A program made the position numbers and the translations under genes. From contig NC_080711.1 of NCBI RefSeq assembly GCF_019097595.1, forward strand, positions 10,832,928-10,896,927: 64,000 nucleotides of DNA, given 5' to 3'. Under the pieces are notes generated by a model, which searched no databases, was not told where the DNA came from, and saw nothing but the letters and a program-made list of their open reading frames with translations. The number at the start of each line of letters is the position of its first letter. Position 1 is the stretch's first letter. The stretch is from Hemibagrus wyckioides (taxonomy: Eukaryota; Chordata; Actinopteri; Siluriformes; Bagridae). This document shows positions 12,220 through 23,329 of this stretch, one piece after another.

Positions 12220-12770
12220 TTTTAAATGTTGTTAGGGAAAGTGGGAGTGGGACTCCAGTCAGATGATTAGCACTGATGCTTCTGTGGCATGTATCTGGCA
12301 TGGTGCCCCCTTTTCCCTCCCTTCTCCCACCCACTTAAACTCTGCTGCCAGAACAATCGCTCATAATTACACTACTGCCTGGCATCAGGGAGATGAGTCA
12401 GTGGGAATCGCTGAGGGCTCGCGTTCGCACTCCTCATCCTCCTCCGTAATGCTCTCTAATGAACAGCTCCTCTCAGTGACGGCACTCTATGAGCTAGCTG
12501 CTTGACCTGATCTCAAAGCACCGGGGTCTCAAATGAAACATCCACGCTGTGCATTTCTGATAGGCCTCCTGCAGCTTCCATGCAAACAGATGATTATAGC
12601 GCACACAGGCATGGGGCCTGTCATTCTCAGCATTGACACACAAAGAGGAAGATTACAGCGAGAGCAATTCACGTTTTTCTCCTCTCTTCAATATCGACCT
12701 TTCAACAAAACAAGCAGAGGCGAATTTGCACAAGCGGTGCACGCAGGGGAATAAGCATCAAAGCTTTCAT
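12220..12770. other. GC-richer unique block, candidate conserved non-coding element
   Basis: Base composition shifts clearly towards G+C, with several CpGs (for example GCTCGCGTTCGCAC at about 12418). Frames of 73-80 codons stay open. None of the translations resembles a known domain, and no splice-site pair brackets them. A regulatory element fits better than an exon, but this is inference. Confidence 0.3.
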
Positions 12771-13238
12771 GCAACTTTAAATGGGGTGTACTAAATGTCA
12801 GTAGCAACATCTTTGGAGCAAAAAAAAATATGTGCGACTAAAGCCTTTGTGCATTTGCACTGATGCTCATTCGCACCAATCAAGTGGTTACCTTTGTGTT
12901 TCAATCAATTGGTTATTATCCAAAACAATAAGAATGTCTCACTGCAATCAGTTTTATTCAATACCATCCTTGTTGCTGATTCATGATCAAACCTGGCGTA
13001 CATGAGAGTTTTCACAATCCAAACTCAAAAAAATGCACTTAACACCTGTGTTCAACGAGCCATTGCTGAGTTAAAGGACACTTTAAAAGCTTTCGGCTTT
13101 GAAGAGACTTAAACAGTAACAGGATGCAGTCAGTTGCTTTATTTTTTGACTCTTTTGAATGAGAACACTTTAAGTTACTGCTAAACGATATCGTTCCCTG
13201 CTATTAACTTTATCTTGCCTGGAACTATACTGTAGATA

Positions 13239-13585
13239 CACTGACCAGGCATAACATTATGACCACCTGCCTAATATTGTGTTGGTCCCCCTTTTGTCAC
13301 CGAAACAGCCCTGACCCGTCATGCACTGTGTATTCTGACACCTTTCTATCAGAACCAGCTTTAACTTCTTCAGCAATTTGAGCAACAGTAGCTTGTCTGT
13401 TGGATCGGTTCACACGGGCCAGCCTTCGCTCCCCACGTGTATTAATGAGCCTTGGCCACCCATGACCCTGTCGCCGGTTGCTTGCTGCCTAATATCTCCC
13501 ACCCACTAACAGGTGCCATGATGAGGAGATAATCAGTGTTATTCACTTCACCTCTCAGTGCTCCTAATGTTATGCCTGATCGGTT
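13239..13585 (-). mobile_element. Tc1-type deletion derivative of the 480/19228 family, about 347 bp
   Basis: The left end, CACTGACCAGGCATAACATT, follows a TA at 13237-13238. The right end (TAATGTTATGCCTGATCGGT) is the inverted match, but its TA flank has decayed. Body phrases match the long copy at 19228-20353 in the same order. Two segments are missing. One is the catalytic region: GACCCGTC is joined to ATGCACTGTG at 13320/13321, the same join as in 480-1019. The other, special to this copy, lies between GCCGGT and TGCTTGCTGCC near 13477-13486. This copy is therefore a second-step derivative and has no coding capacity. Confidence 0.87.
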
Positions 13586-14219
13586 CACCTTTACAAATGA
13601 TTTTATTATTTATTATAATTACTTTTTGGAATAAAGCTTTAAAAGGTATGCTGTAGGCACATTTCTTGGGAAAATACACATACTAAAGGACCAAAAGGTG
13701 TATGCTTGGCACTACCATCCCAGTGACAAGAAAAGGCAAAGTAAGCTCTTAATTGAACTTCATTCTTCATAAATATATTACAACTAATTATTCTGAGCCA
13801 CTAACTGTATGTATAGTATTCAAGTCAAGCCTATTATTATATTCTATTATATTCTATATATTTGTGATGGGTTTAGCCATTCTGGTAATAATTTAGTGCC
13901 AGTATATTAACCAGTATATTAACGTTGCACGTTTATTCACAGTATCACTGAATAGTCACATTTAGGATAGAATATGAAGAATAGTAGACAGGAGTATTTC
14001 AACAATCTTGCACATAAGGGATCAGGTTTCACTGTTAGTGACAAAAAAACAACCGAACAGTGTTATACACTGGAGGTGCTGACATTTTAAGCAGCATGTG
14101 ACATGGCATCACACCAGAATGAGAGTCAAATACTTTTTTCTTAAAAGGAGAATGTGTGTGAGTTCCAGTGGAACATAATAGAGTGTAAGATTATAGAAGA
14201 AGATAGAGTTAAATGATCA

Positions 14220-14420
14220 AATCAGAAGGTGTTTCATTGTTATAGATTCATTTTCTATAACAGCACAGCTCTAACAATAGGTACAACCATTATATAAATA
14301 TACTGTAGGTTCATACTAGTGTGTTCGTTTCTATAGTAACAGCTCATTCACATACTCTAGGCCTGAAAAGAAAAACAGATTACGAATAATTCATTAATAA
14401 ATCAAATCAAAGGCTAAATC
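14220..14420 (+). repeat. Dispersed repeat R1, 5' part, copy 3
   Basis: ATCAGAAGGTGTTTCATTG, TTTTCTATAACAGCACAGC and GTTTCTATAGTAACAGCTCA match the 5' blocks of the R1 family seen near 9320 and 30765. The 3' block is not seen here. Confidence 0.5.
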
Positions 14421-15810
14421 TCACTGACACGGCCATCAGCAGGTAGTTGAACGGCATTGTGGGTCATGCTTAAAACTGTTTAAACTGTGAAAGCAGGCCT
14501 CAATACCGATGGCAGACGTCAGAATTTCTTTTCAATTCTTTTCAGAATGTTGTTTAGATCTTGGACAACACTGAAGATGATGTAATTTATTTAAAATAAT
14601 CTAGAGTAATATTAATATGTGGTGAAAGTTGGATAAAATAATGAAATTGAATTAAAAATTACATTTAAATAAAATTAAATGTTCAGCAGTTGTTTAGTAA
14701 AGTATTTGTAAATCCACTCTTTCTTTATTATATACTGCATATGCAATATGCAGAGGAAAACATTCAAAATTGAAAACAATATCAGCACCGAAAATGAATT
14801 AAGTAACGTACATGATTCTTGCGCTAACTGATATCGGTGCTGTGCAAGTTGTTTGAAAGCATAAGTTGTCTTTTTCTGCAAGAATGAACAAGCATGCAGA
14901 TGAACACTGATGAGAAGATTACACTACAGATCAGAAGCTTAGGATGGGCACATTGTCAAAACACAGTGTAGTATGTGTCATTATCACAAATAACATATCT
15001 AATGGTGTGACAGCACACGCTTCATTTCCTATCAGCATTAACCAGCTGCAGGCTGTGAGATATTACATAGAAATAGCTCCATAAAAGCATAAATAACCAA
15101 AAAATACATGATAATAAAATACCATTTATACAGTATGACATAGTATATAAACCATACAGCATCTAAACCGTTCTATAAAAACTAGGCCAGAGGTCATACT
15201 CAGCACCAAAATGTCATTATTTGGTCATATGGATTGTATTTCTGTCATCATTTTGTGTAACTAACACATTTCGCAAAATCAAAGCTTTGTTGCTTTGCTG
15301 TATGAAAAAGAGAGGAATTTCACCAAAGCTGACTTTTAGTCATGATGACATTGTCAAGCACAATTCGAGGATAATTTATCACTAGCACCTGAGATGAATG
15401 GGCTCTATCCTCCACATTAAATAAATAATTCATTTTGATCACTTCCTCTTTTTTAAGTGCTTGTTTTGCACAACTCTCTGTGGACTTCTCACTTAGTGAG
15501 CAAGCTTGTTTGCAGGTTTCACTTTCCCAGCTTTACAAAGATCTCTGTCTTTCAATTGAGGGATAAAAAAAAAAAAAAACATGGCAGGTGTTTGTTATCC
15601 CTGTGGCAAGGAGGAAAAGTTTGGTCATTAGCATTATAATACAGTGAATAATTATAGTGTGTATAATATGTTTTCTAAACTGTGATTACAACAGAAAATG
15701 CTGATACAGCAGGGAAAAAAAGATATCTTGTTCCCTCTTTGAAGGGCAAATTAGTTGGACGAGGGTAGGATTTCATATTCGTAAACACATAACAAGGCAG
15801 GTGTTTACCA
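14421..15810. other. Non-coding stretch, nothing recognised
   Basis: AT-rich unique-looking sequence with short poly-A and poly-T runs. No supported feature. Confidence 0.5.
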
Positions 15811-15814
15811 TTTC

Positions 15815-16233
15815 ACAGCTCAGGGTTTGATTCTTGGTTTGATTCTGAGCTCAGGTTACTGTGTAGTTTTGCATGTACTTCCAGGGTCTACAAGGTTTTC
15901 TATATTCACTTCCTGAAACCATGCCAGAGTCTAGTTGTTCCTAAAATGGGGAATGTTAAGTTTTTATTTGTCAAGTATACATTATATAGTGAAATTCTTT
16001 TTTTCTCACATATGCCACTGTAGGGTTAGCTATGACACAGCACCCTAGAGCAGACAGGGAAAAGGGCGTTGCTCAAGGGCCCAACAGTAGCAGCTTAGGA
16101 GTCGCTATATGCTGGGGTTTAAACCCCTGACCTACAGATCCATACCCCAGAGCCTTAATCATTTGTGCATGTGTGTCCTGTTGACAGACTAGCGTACCAT
16201 CCAGGGTGTATTCCCACCTCACCTCATGCATTA
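15815..16233 (+). mobile_element. tRNA-derived SINE (type C), interrupted by a type B SINE
   Basis: The left part, 15815-15960, has a box B-like GGGTTTGATTC, then GCTCAGGTTACTGTGTAG, TTTGCATGTACTTCC and AAGGTTTTC. These correspond to the widespread fish SINE whose better copy is at 60025-60335. The continuation of the same element appears only at about 16163-16233 (GTGCATGTGTGTCCTG, GACTAGCGTACCATCCAG, GGTGTATTCCCACCTCA). Between them lies a complete minus-strand SINE of a different family. Strongly diverged, so this is the older of the two insertions. Confidence 0.65.
15961..16162 (-). mobile_element. tRNA-derived SINE (type B), nested inside a type C SINE
   Basis: On the minus strand it starts GATTAAGGCTCTGGGGTATG, carries a box B-like GGGTTTAAACCCC (about 16118-16130), and continues with TGTTGGGCCCTTGAGCAACG and CTGCTCTAGGGTGCTGTGTC. 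It ends in the tail GAATTTCACTATATAATG, then CTTGACAAATAAAAA. The + strand copy at 43442-43613 has the same head and the same GAATTTCACTG tail. Sequence on both sides belongs to a type C SINE, so this copy inserted later. Confidence 0.75.
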
Positions 16234-16623
16234 GAAAAAAACAGTAGCACTTTATTTGAAGGAAACCTATATCAGAGCTTCATAACACATTCATTAGCAT
16301 AAATCTTCTATAAAACAGTGATGACCAATTTTTAAAGGTTTACATCAAACTTGTAAAGTGAAATTAAAGATTTTATGCCGTATGACTTTGCTGTCTGCAG
16401 TAAGTGACAGAAACAAAAGACTGCTCATGGTTTACTATCAGTGTTAATGTTACAAGTTATATTTATTCATTTTTAGATAGAACATTCATGACAAGCTCTG
16501 AGACATTTCCTATTATCTACCTATTACGTACATTTTGACAGGTTTTACTAAATAATCTTACTAATACAAGATTTTTTGAGAAACTATGTTAGATTTGACC
16601 TTTCTAATACATAAAGTCATTAA

Positions 16624-16940
16624 TTTACTTATTCATTTCCACTTTTCTTGGTGGGGGTTGAGGTGGCATGAGGCTAAGGAAGACATATCCTCTTTTCCAA
16701 ACGATTTCCAAACTAAGTTGTGATATATAAGATCTCCGGGAGGTTCTGGGTCTATCTCAGTGTGTCTCTCCAGTCAGACATACCTGATATACTGTACCTC
16801 TAATGGGAGCCAACCAGGGAGAGCATCAAGTGAGGAGGAGTAGCTCTACCTCACTCTGCGTATAAACCTCATTTCCACCACCTGTACTCAAGGCAGTTCT
16901 TCTGGTTACTACAGCATGTGACCACAGGCAATGATGTAGG
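16624..16940 (-). mobile_element. RTE/Rex3-like LINE fragment, C-terminal region
   Basis: Decayed sequence that aligns by eye, block for block, with the better copies at 27185-28010 and 58313-58800. Shared blocks include GGTTGAGGTGGCAT near the start and ATATAAGATCTCC followed by GGTTCTGGGTCTA. In those copies the minus strand encodes the end of a LINE reverse transcriptase. This copy has no open frame left. Confidence 0.5.
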
Positions 16941-17374
16941 TTGACAGGTAAAAAGAGAACTTCATTCGAATACTAAGTTTCTGCTTCACCACCATGGGCC
17001 TGTACAAAACATGTAACACTGCTGCCGCTTTGTTCGTTTCACGTTGTGTTTTCCATCATTTGTGAATAAGATCTCAAGATAAATAAACTCCTCCATCTTG
17101 AGCAAAGTCTCTTATCTTAGCTAAAGGGACCATATCCGCTAAATAAAGCCAACAATTACTTTATAACTATAATCACTAGATCAGTGAGAGTACAGATTAA
17201 TTAAGTGTTGTGATCATTTCTGAGTCATAGGATCAAATGTGTCTCTTAACAGAATTTTAGATACTTGACTGCATTCAGATATTTGATTTCAGCATCCCAT
17301 AGGCAAAACTGCAAATCCATTCGACTCTCTGAAGCAGATGATTAAACAGCTCTTGTTTCTGAGAGAGTGCTACT

Positions 17375-17400
17375 TGTTTGTTTGTTTGTTTGTTTGTTTT
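17375..17400. repeat. (TTTG)6 microsatellite
   Basis: Short uninterrupted TTTG array. Confidence 0.9.
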
Positions 17401-17954
17401 GGTTTGTTTTTCTGTTTTGCCAGGTTTGATTGGATGAACAATCAATGCTTCTGGTTTAGAAAGAACAGCTCAGTTACAGTAGTTGCACTTTATTAAAATG
17501 GTCTATTTTTACTAATCATAGCCCATGTGTAAACACAAGGCATAAGACAGCAGTGCTGTATATTTGTGGTATATTTATGACCCCAGTGCAGGTGGGAATG
17601 TGATGTTTATATAATGACGTACAGTTTGAGTACATATGAGCATATTTTGATGATAGAAATTGTCACTGACAGAAAAGGTATCTTCTGTCTTAAAAATGTT
17701 AAAAGATACACAAGATTTTTGTTAATTGTTTTGAATGCCAGACTCAAGGACTTTCAAGGTTGATATATTATTATGTAATTTTTTTTTTTTTTTTGCTTTA
17801 TTCTGGGGTTGTTCAGCCTATTCATGATGATATGAAACAGATAATGCATTTAAATATATATTTTAATTAAAGAATTTCAAGGGTAAAAAAGCATTCATGT
17901 AACTTTCGGTATTTTGTTGCATGGCAAAAAATAAATTAATTCATTAATTCATTA

Positions 17955-17956
<2 letters not shown>

Positions 17957-17990
<34 letters not shown>
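17957..17990. repeat. (TAA)11 microsatellite
   Basis: Uninterrupted TAA units over about 33 bp, preceded by ATTCATTAATT repeats. Confidence 0.93.
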
Positions 17991-17992
<2 letters not shown>

Positions 17993-18079
17993 CATTTAAA
18001 AAAAACTTTTTGCAAAGGCTGCAATTAGTTTGTTCATTAAAGTTCATTTTAAATACCAAAACCAATTTCAACATTCCAT

Positions 18080-18154
18080 TTATTTTTATTTTATTTTATT
18101 TTTTTAAATTAAATTAAATAAAATTTAATTTATTTTATTTTATTTTATTTTATT
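18080..18154. repeat. (TTTTA)n low-complexity, near-palindromic
   Basis: TTTTA units on either side of an AAATTAAATTAAATAAAATT core, giving an A/T mirror arrangement. Low-complexity sequence. Confidence 0.85.
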
Positions 18155-19227
18155 AAACATTAAAAGCTGTTTTCGCTTAATTTTTTGAAAATGAATTGAA
18201 TTAATAAACTGTATTGCCTTACAATAAGCAATTTGGACAAAAAGAGGAAACATAAAAACTAGAAAATATGTATGTCTTTGCCATTTCCTGCTAACCTTGA
18301 GAACTGACTTCTGTGTCAATGCATGCTTTGTCTCATCATAATTTTGAATGACAGTTAAACAGTGAAAATGACAGTTGTAAACCTGAATAGATCATCATCA
18401 TGTGCACAAAATTGGACCCGGCTTGTAGCTGGGTTCAGAATTGGGACATTGCAGCAGTGTACTGTATAATTTGTCTTTTCAACAATGTATGCTTTGCACT
18501 TTCATTTTCAGCCCACTGATGAAATGAGTCAACAATCTCTGAATGTCAATTGCTGTTCTAATAAGTCATGGAAAATTCTGGAATGTTGTAACATATTTTT
18601 CCCACCTTTCTGTTCTCTGTATATTCAATCATTTAATATGACCCATTTTCATTCAAATAAATACAATAGAAAAACATCAACAATAAAAAATAGATCTATT
18701 CCATAAATCATTATACATATTATTCATTTATGAAGTGACCTCATTACTCACTTTAATAAAGTGTGCCCTAATTCTGATTCTAATTGAGCTGGAATTATAA
18801 GGTGTAAGTATAATTCAGTTTACATTTACACTGGTGTTCGATTTGTGCAACAATTTCAGCCTTTTAGAGCTAGCTATATGTACATTAAAATAATTGCACC
18901 TCTGCAGAAGTGTGCAATTTGTTCTGAATAGAATAATATCTATTAACATTTGTGTTAAATCATTTTTAATTATTTGTCTGATGAAACTTTTTCTATTCTT
19001 ACCCAGAAACAGAAAAGAATTAGGTCTCATTAGAAAGAAAGAATTAGCTCTCATTTCCCCATTAACATAACTCAAAAAAAGAAAATAATTGCAAAAACTG
19101 ATGATTCTGCAATCAATACTGCTGTTACGTGCTAGATAGAGGTAATAGCTTATTATTTTTTAATCTGTAAATACATTACACTGTTTCACATTTTTTAAAT
19201 ATTTTACAATAAGACATAAAGACATTA

Positions 19228-20353
19228 CACCAATCAGGCATAACATTATGACCACCTGCCTAATATTGTGTTGGTCCCCCTTTTGCTGCCAAAACAGCCT
19301 TGACCCGTCATGGCATGGACTCCACTAGATCACTGAAGGTGTGCTGTGGTATTTGGCACCAAGATGTTAGCAGCAGATCCTTTAAGTACTGTAATTTGTG
19401 AGGTGGGGCCTCCATGGATCGGAATTGTTTGTTCAGCACATCCCACAGATGCTCGATTGGATTGAGATCTGGGGAATTTGGAGGCCAAGTCAACACCTCA
19501 AACTCGTTGTTGTGCACATCAAACCATTCCTGAACCATTTTTGCTTTGTGTCACGCCACGTTATCCTGCTGAAAGAGGCCACAGCCATCAGGGAATACTG
19601 TTTCCATGAAAGGGTGTACATGGTCTGCAACAATGCTTAGGTAAGTGGTACGTGTCAAAGTTACATCCACATGGATGGCAAAACCCAAGGTTTCCCAGTA
19701 GAACATTGCCCAAAGCATGACACTGCCTCCGGCAGCTTGCCTTCTTCCACAGGTAAGCGATGCACATGCACCTGGCCATCCACGTGATGTAAAAGAAAAT
19801 GTGATTCATCAGATCAGGCCACCTTCTTCCACTGCTCTGCGGTCCAGTTTCAGTGGTGCACAGGGGTCATCATGGGTACCCTGACTGGTCTGTGGCTATT
19901 CAGCGCCATACGCAACAAACTACGATGCACTGTGTATTCTGACACCTTTCCGTCAGAACCAGCATTAACTTTTCGCCCAATTTGAGCAACAGTAGCTCAC
20001 CTGTTAGACTGGAACACATGGGCCAGGCTTTGCTTCCCACGTGCATCAATGAGCCTTGTCTGCCCATGACCCTGTTGCCGGTCCACCACTGTTCCTTCCT
20101 TGGACCACTTTTCATAGATACTGACCACTGCAGACCAGGAACACCCCACAAGAGCTGCAGTTTTGGAGATGCTCTAATCCAGTGGTCTAGCCTTCACAAT
20201 TTGGCCCTTCATCAAACTCGCTCAAATCCTTACGCTTGCCCATTTTTTCTGCTTCTAACACAACAACAAAATGTTCACTTGCTGCCTAATATCTCCCACC
20301 CACAAACAGGTGCCATGATGAGGAGATCATCAGAGTTATTCACTTCACCTGTC
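19228..20353 (-). mobile_element. Near-full-length Tc1-type transposon with DD36E spacing; right end lost
   Basis: The left terminus, CACCAATCAGGCATAACATT, follows a TA at 19226-19227. The matching right inverted repeat is missing: the body runs to CACTTCACCTGTC at about 20352 and then meets unrelated CATT-repeat sequence. This is the only copy in the window that still holds the catalytic region, so it shows what the copies at 480-1019 and 13239-13585 have lost (19313-19927, about 615 bp). Internal phrases match those copies in order. It is immobile in its present state because one terminus is gone. Confidence 0.88.
19260..20243 (-). pseudogene. Tc1/mariner transposase pseudogene, DD36E type
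   Basis: A cut-and-paste transposase, about 328 codons long, close to the usual length for Tc1 transposases. Translation would start at 20243 (MGKRKDLSEFDEGPN); the helix-turn-helix region follows in a different frame. The second catalytic Asp lies in LFQQDN (about 19561-19569). The final catalytic Glu lies in SPDLNPIEHLWDVL (about 19450). Counting codons between Asp and Glu gives 36, not the 34 of classical Tc1, which fits the published DD36E ('Incomer') group. A TGA lies four codons after the Asp, and further frameshifts occur upstream, so the gene is dead. The C-terminus reads KAVLAAKGGPTQY. Confidence 0.85.
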
Positions 20354-22480
20354 ATTCATTCATTCTTTCTTGAGTTAATAAGACAAAAAAATGCAGATTG
20401 TCATGCTACTGAGAAAACCTCTCCACTAAATGCTTTTTCATAAAAGTTCCTTTGTTCATGTCTTGTTTTCGCTTTGCATAAATAAAGAGATACACTTTTC
20501 TATTGCTCACTTTTATGTGAACTTTTATTTTGTAGTTCCTTTTACAAGGCACATTTATTTGTATTCCTTTATGTCTCTGTGTGTCTTCCTGCAAGTTCAA
20601 TTCAAATAAACTTGGTAAAGCGTATATATTCCTTTCTAGCTTCTTTCAAGGACACCAGCTGTTAATATCAAACCTGCTCTTTTTTTTTTTTAATGTGGGT
20701 GTGGAGCCTCCTGACATCAAATGGACTATGTCAATGCGTCTTGTTTAAAAGCTCTCACATATGATCCCAAAGGGCAGATTTAAGAGCACTCAAAAGCTTT
20801 GCCCTTGGCTACAATCAGAAAGCACTCACTTAGGCTGTAAGACAACAAAGCAGACAAAGTGCATATATGAACGTAATGTAGGCCAGCAGGGTTTAAAGCA
20901 GCCGGATGATTTTAAGGATATATAGCTGAGATATAGTTCAGTAGAGATGCTTCATGTCACTAATTGTGACAAATGTGATTTACGCTGTGTAATTATGACA
21001 GTCTGTGAGTTTAAAGGCTGGATTTTTTCTCATGTGAACAAAATGATACAACAGGTTTATAAACACATACATAATGAATTACTTTTGTAAGAATGCTGTC
21101 CAACACAGAGAGCAAAACTACACAGTACAAATGACTACAACTACGGGAGAGGTATACTGGTGATATTGGATCGTTTTAAAAAAAAATTCAGCACTGAGTA
21201 AAACTCATTAAATTTACACATTCAGAAGGAGGATACAGTGAAGTTTCTGGAACACTCAGATAAGGATTTTAATTTTGCGAGCCAGTGCACTTTGTGTGGG
21301 CCACTAACAGCTAATGGAGTAAATAATTATAGAGTTAGCTTACGATAAATCTGATGAGGATTCTTCTCTAAGCTAAAAGAGGCAGACTATTTTGGCATAA
21401 TTATATGGACCCCAGCTTAATGTTAATAGGCTGATTTTTAAAAATAGTGCTGTATGTCTCATGGAGTCTGACTATCTCCCTGGAAAAAAAAAAACATATC
21501 ATTATTGGAGATTGCATATTAGCCTGTTATAATTTTGAGTTAGATTAGTCTTCGTGAACTTTACCCTCGAAAGGCATCGTGTCAGACGCACGTATATTAA
21601 TATGGGAATTGGGATATGTGTTCATTGCATTGTAATGCAGATGCGAGGATTAATAAGGCAGAAATGTACAATCAATTCACCTTTTTTTTCTCCCCCTGTA
21701 GAGGAAAAGCATATTCTGCAATAAATATCTGTATAATCGTGATAGAGCATTGCAGGTCTAGCACTATGGGTATAATAGTGTTGTCATATTTCATTTCTCA
21801 TAATGACAGAACAACTCTAGAGAGTTAATGGCACTCAGACTTCATTACGAGAGCTCACAATTAAGATATGCAGCCTCATTGCAACTCCCATTAGCACATG
21901 AGTGTAGAATACGTGAACAATAATAACAGCTTTAAAAGGAAGTCATTTCGGTTTGATTCTCACATTTAATTGCCTGAGTTGAATCTGTGTACAGTTCACC
22001 GTGCCAGTTTACCTGCCTTAATTAAAGCTCTGTGGTGTGATACAATGCATTTTGTTGTAAAACAGGAATATTATTGCTATTAACTTTATTATTTATCTTG
22101 TTTTTCCTGGGTTTTTGTTTGTTTGGTTGGTTTTCATTTCAAAATTATTACCATTTGACCCAAAAACAAAAAACAAAAAAAAGGTCTAAAAGTATCAAAT
22201 TTGACACTTTATAAATATGATTAATGGCTATGGTAATTAGAAGGTGATTGGATATGATTTTTTTTTTTTTTACCTCTCAACAGCATCGACAGAGAAAATG
22301 TCACCACCTGAAAAAAATAACATGTATGCCTCCTCGAAAGCATCTCTTTTGTTTCCTCTATTTGAGCACATAAAGCTAGAAAAGTAACATTTACAGTTAT
22401 AGGCAATGTGAGCAGCAAGTTAGCAGGCTAACATTAGTGCTAATGTGAATGACTACCTTTTCAAAACAGTGAGTATTATT
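20354..22480. other. Long unique non-coding stretch, candidate conserved blocks
   Basis: Few repeats. It holds poly-T/poly-A tracts (about 20680, 21485, 22260) and unique sequence with clustered TAATTA-type homeodomain cores, for example around 21315-21345. No coding exon or mobile element was recognised. Conservation cannot be judged from one sequence. Confidence 0.4.
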
Positions 22481-22495
22481 GATTTTACCAGGGGA

Positions 22496-23320
22496 CCAGG
22501 GGACCACCTGGCTAAGACTCTGTTGCAGGACACCAGACGTGATTTTGCGGGACAATGCGGGAAGCATGATTGACGCGATGATTGACAAATTCTTGTCCGT
22601 CATTTTTTTGTAAACACCATAATTAATCCGCCGAGTATACAGAGACACGTTCTAAGCCCAGGTTTCTCTCCTCAAGCCTTGAAACTATCTGGTTAAAAAT
22701 CGCATCAGAGTCTTCCCTGCAGTCGTCATAAAAGTCCAACCATTTGTTCTGCACTCCTAGGTCGGTTGTGTAATATCTTAATGCTAACGGGCATAACTTG
22801 GTTGTTCCGTGGTTTGATGCATCAGATGCAATTGAGAAATGTGGAAGACACTTGTACATGGTAGACACTTGTCACTTCAGCTACTGATATTTTATTTAGG
22901 TTACTGTCTTTGGGAGGAGAGAAGAAACTTGTCATGTTTGCGTTAGCATTTCTTAGTTGTGCGTTTTTTCTTATGGATTTCCCCATCTCCGTGCCTTCTT
23001 ACATCCCCCTCACCTCCATGTGTGATGGTGAAACTTCGGTGGCATACACTGCACTCTCCTTTTTTAGGGTCATCCAGCAGTTCCCATTTGATCCATTTAC
23101 GAGCATGTACGAGGCTGTGCTGAGCATGTTCAGTGTAATTTTTTAAATTATTTTTTTTATTGTGCAATTGTAATTTAAAGGAAGATGAACAAAAATGTAC
23201 AGAAATAATAATAATAAAAAAATATTACAGACAAAACTGAAATTCAGGACACTAATTAAGACTTGAGGGACGAGGGACAAAGCCTTTGATTTCAGGACTG
23301 TCCCACAGGTGGTCACCCTA
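22496..23320 (-). mobile_element. hAT-like DNA transposon relict, internally deleted
   Basis: The minus-strand end at 23320 reads TAGGGTGACCACCTGTGGGA. A degenerate copy of the same terminus on the + strand at about 22497-22510 (CAGGGGACCACCTG) suggests short inverted ends. Between them the minus strand encodes broken parts of a hAT-type transposase: an N-terminal zinc-finger segment and a piece of the catalytic core. An 8-bp target duplication, expected for hAT, is not visible. The terminal assignment is moderate; the transposase similarity is stronger. Confidence 0.6.
22560..23167 (-). pseudogene. hAT-type transposase pseudogene (zinc finger plus catalytic fragment)
   Basis: The first segment (23167-22943) contains KWIKWELLDDP, then a C-x2-C pair in GECSVCHRSFTITHGGEGDV and an H-x-H-type pair in RRHGDGEIH. 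This arrangement resembles the BED-like fingers of hAT proteins. After stops and a deletion, the second segment (22868-22623) reads HFSIASDASNHGTTKLCPL up to ERVSVYSADN. The Asp in SIASDAS and the Asp in YSAD correspond to conserved hAT catalytic-core positions. NYGVYKK follows in another frame. Most of the protein, including the C-terminal dimerisation region, is absent. Confidence 0.6.
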
Positions 23321-23329
23321 CCTAAAGCC

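Noticed and set aside
19982..20443. 153-codon + strand open frame
   Set aside because: It is antisense to the Tc1 transposase pseudogene and runs past the end of the element.
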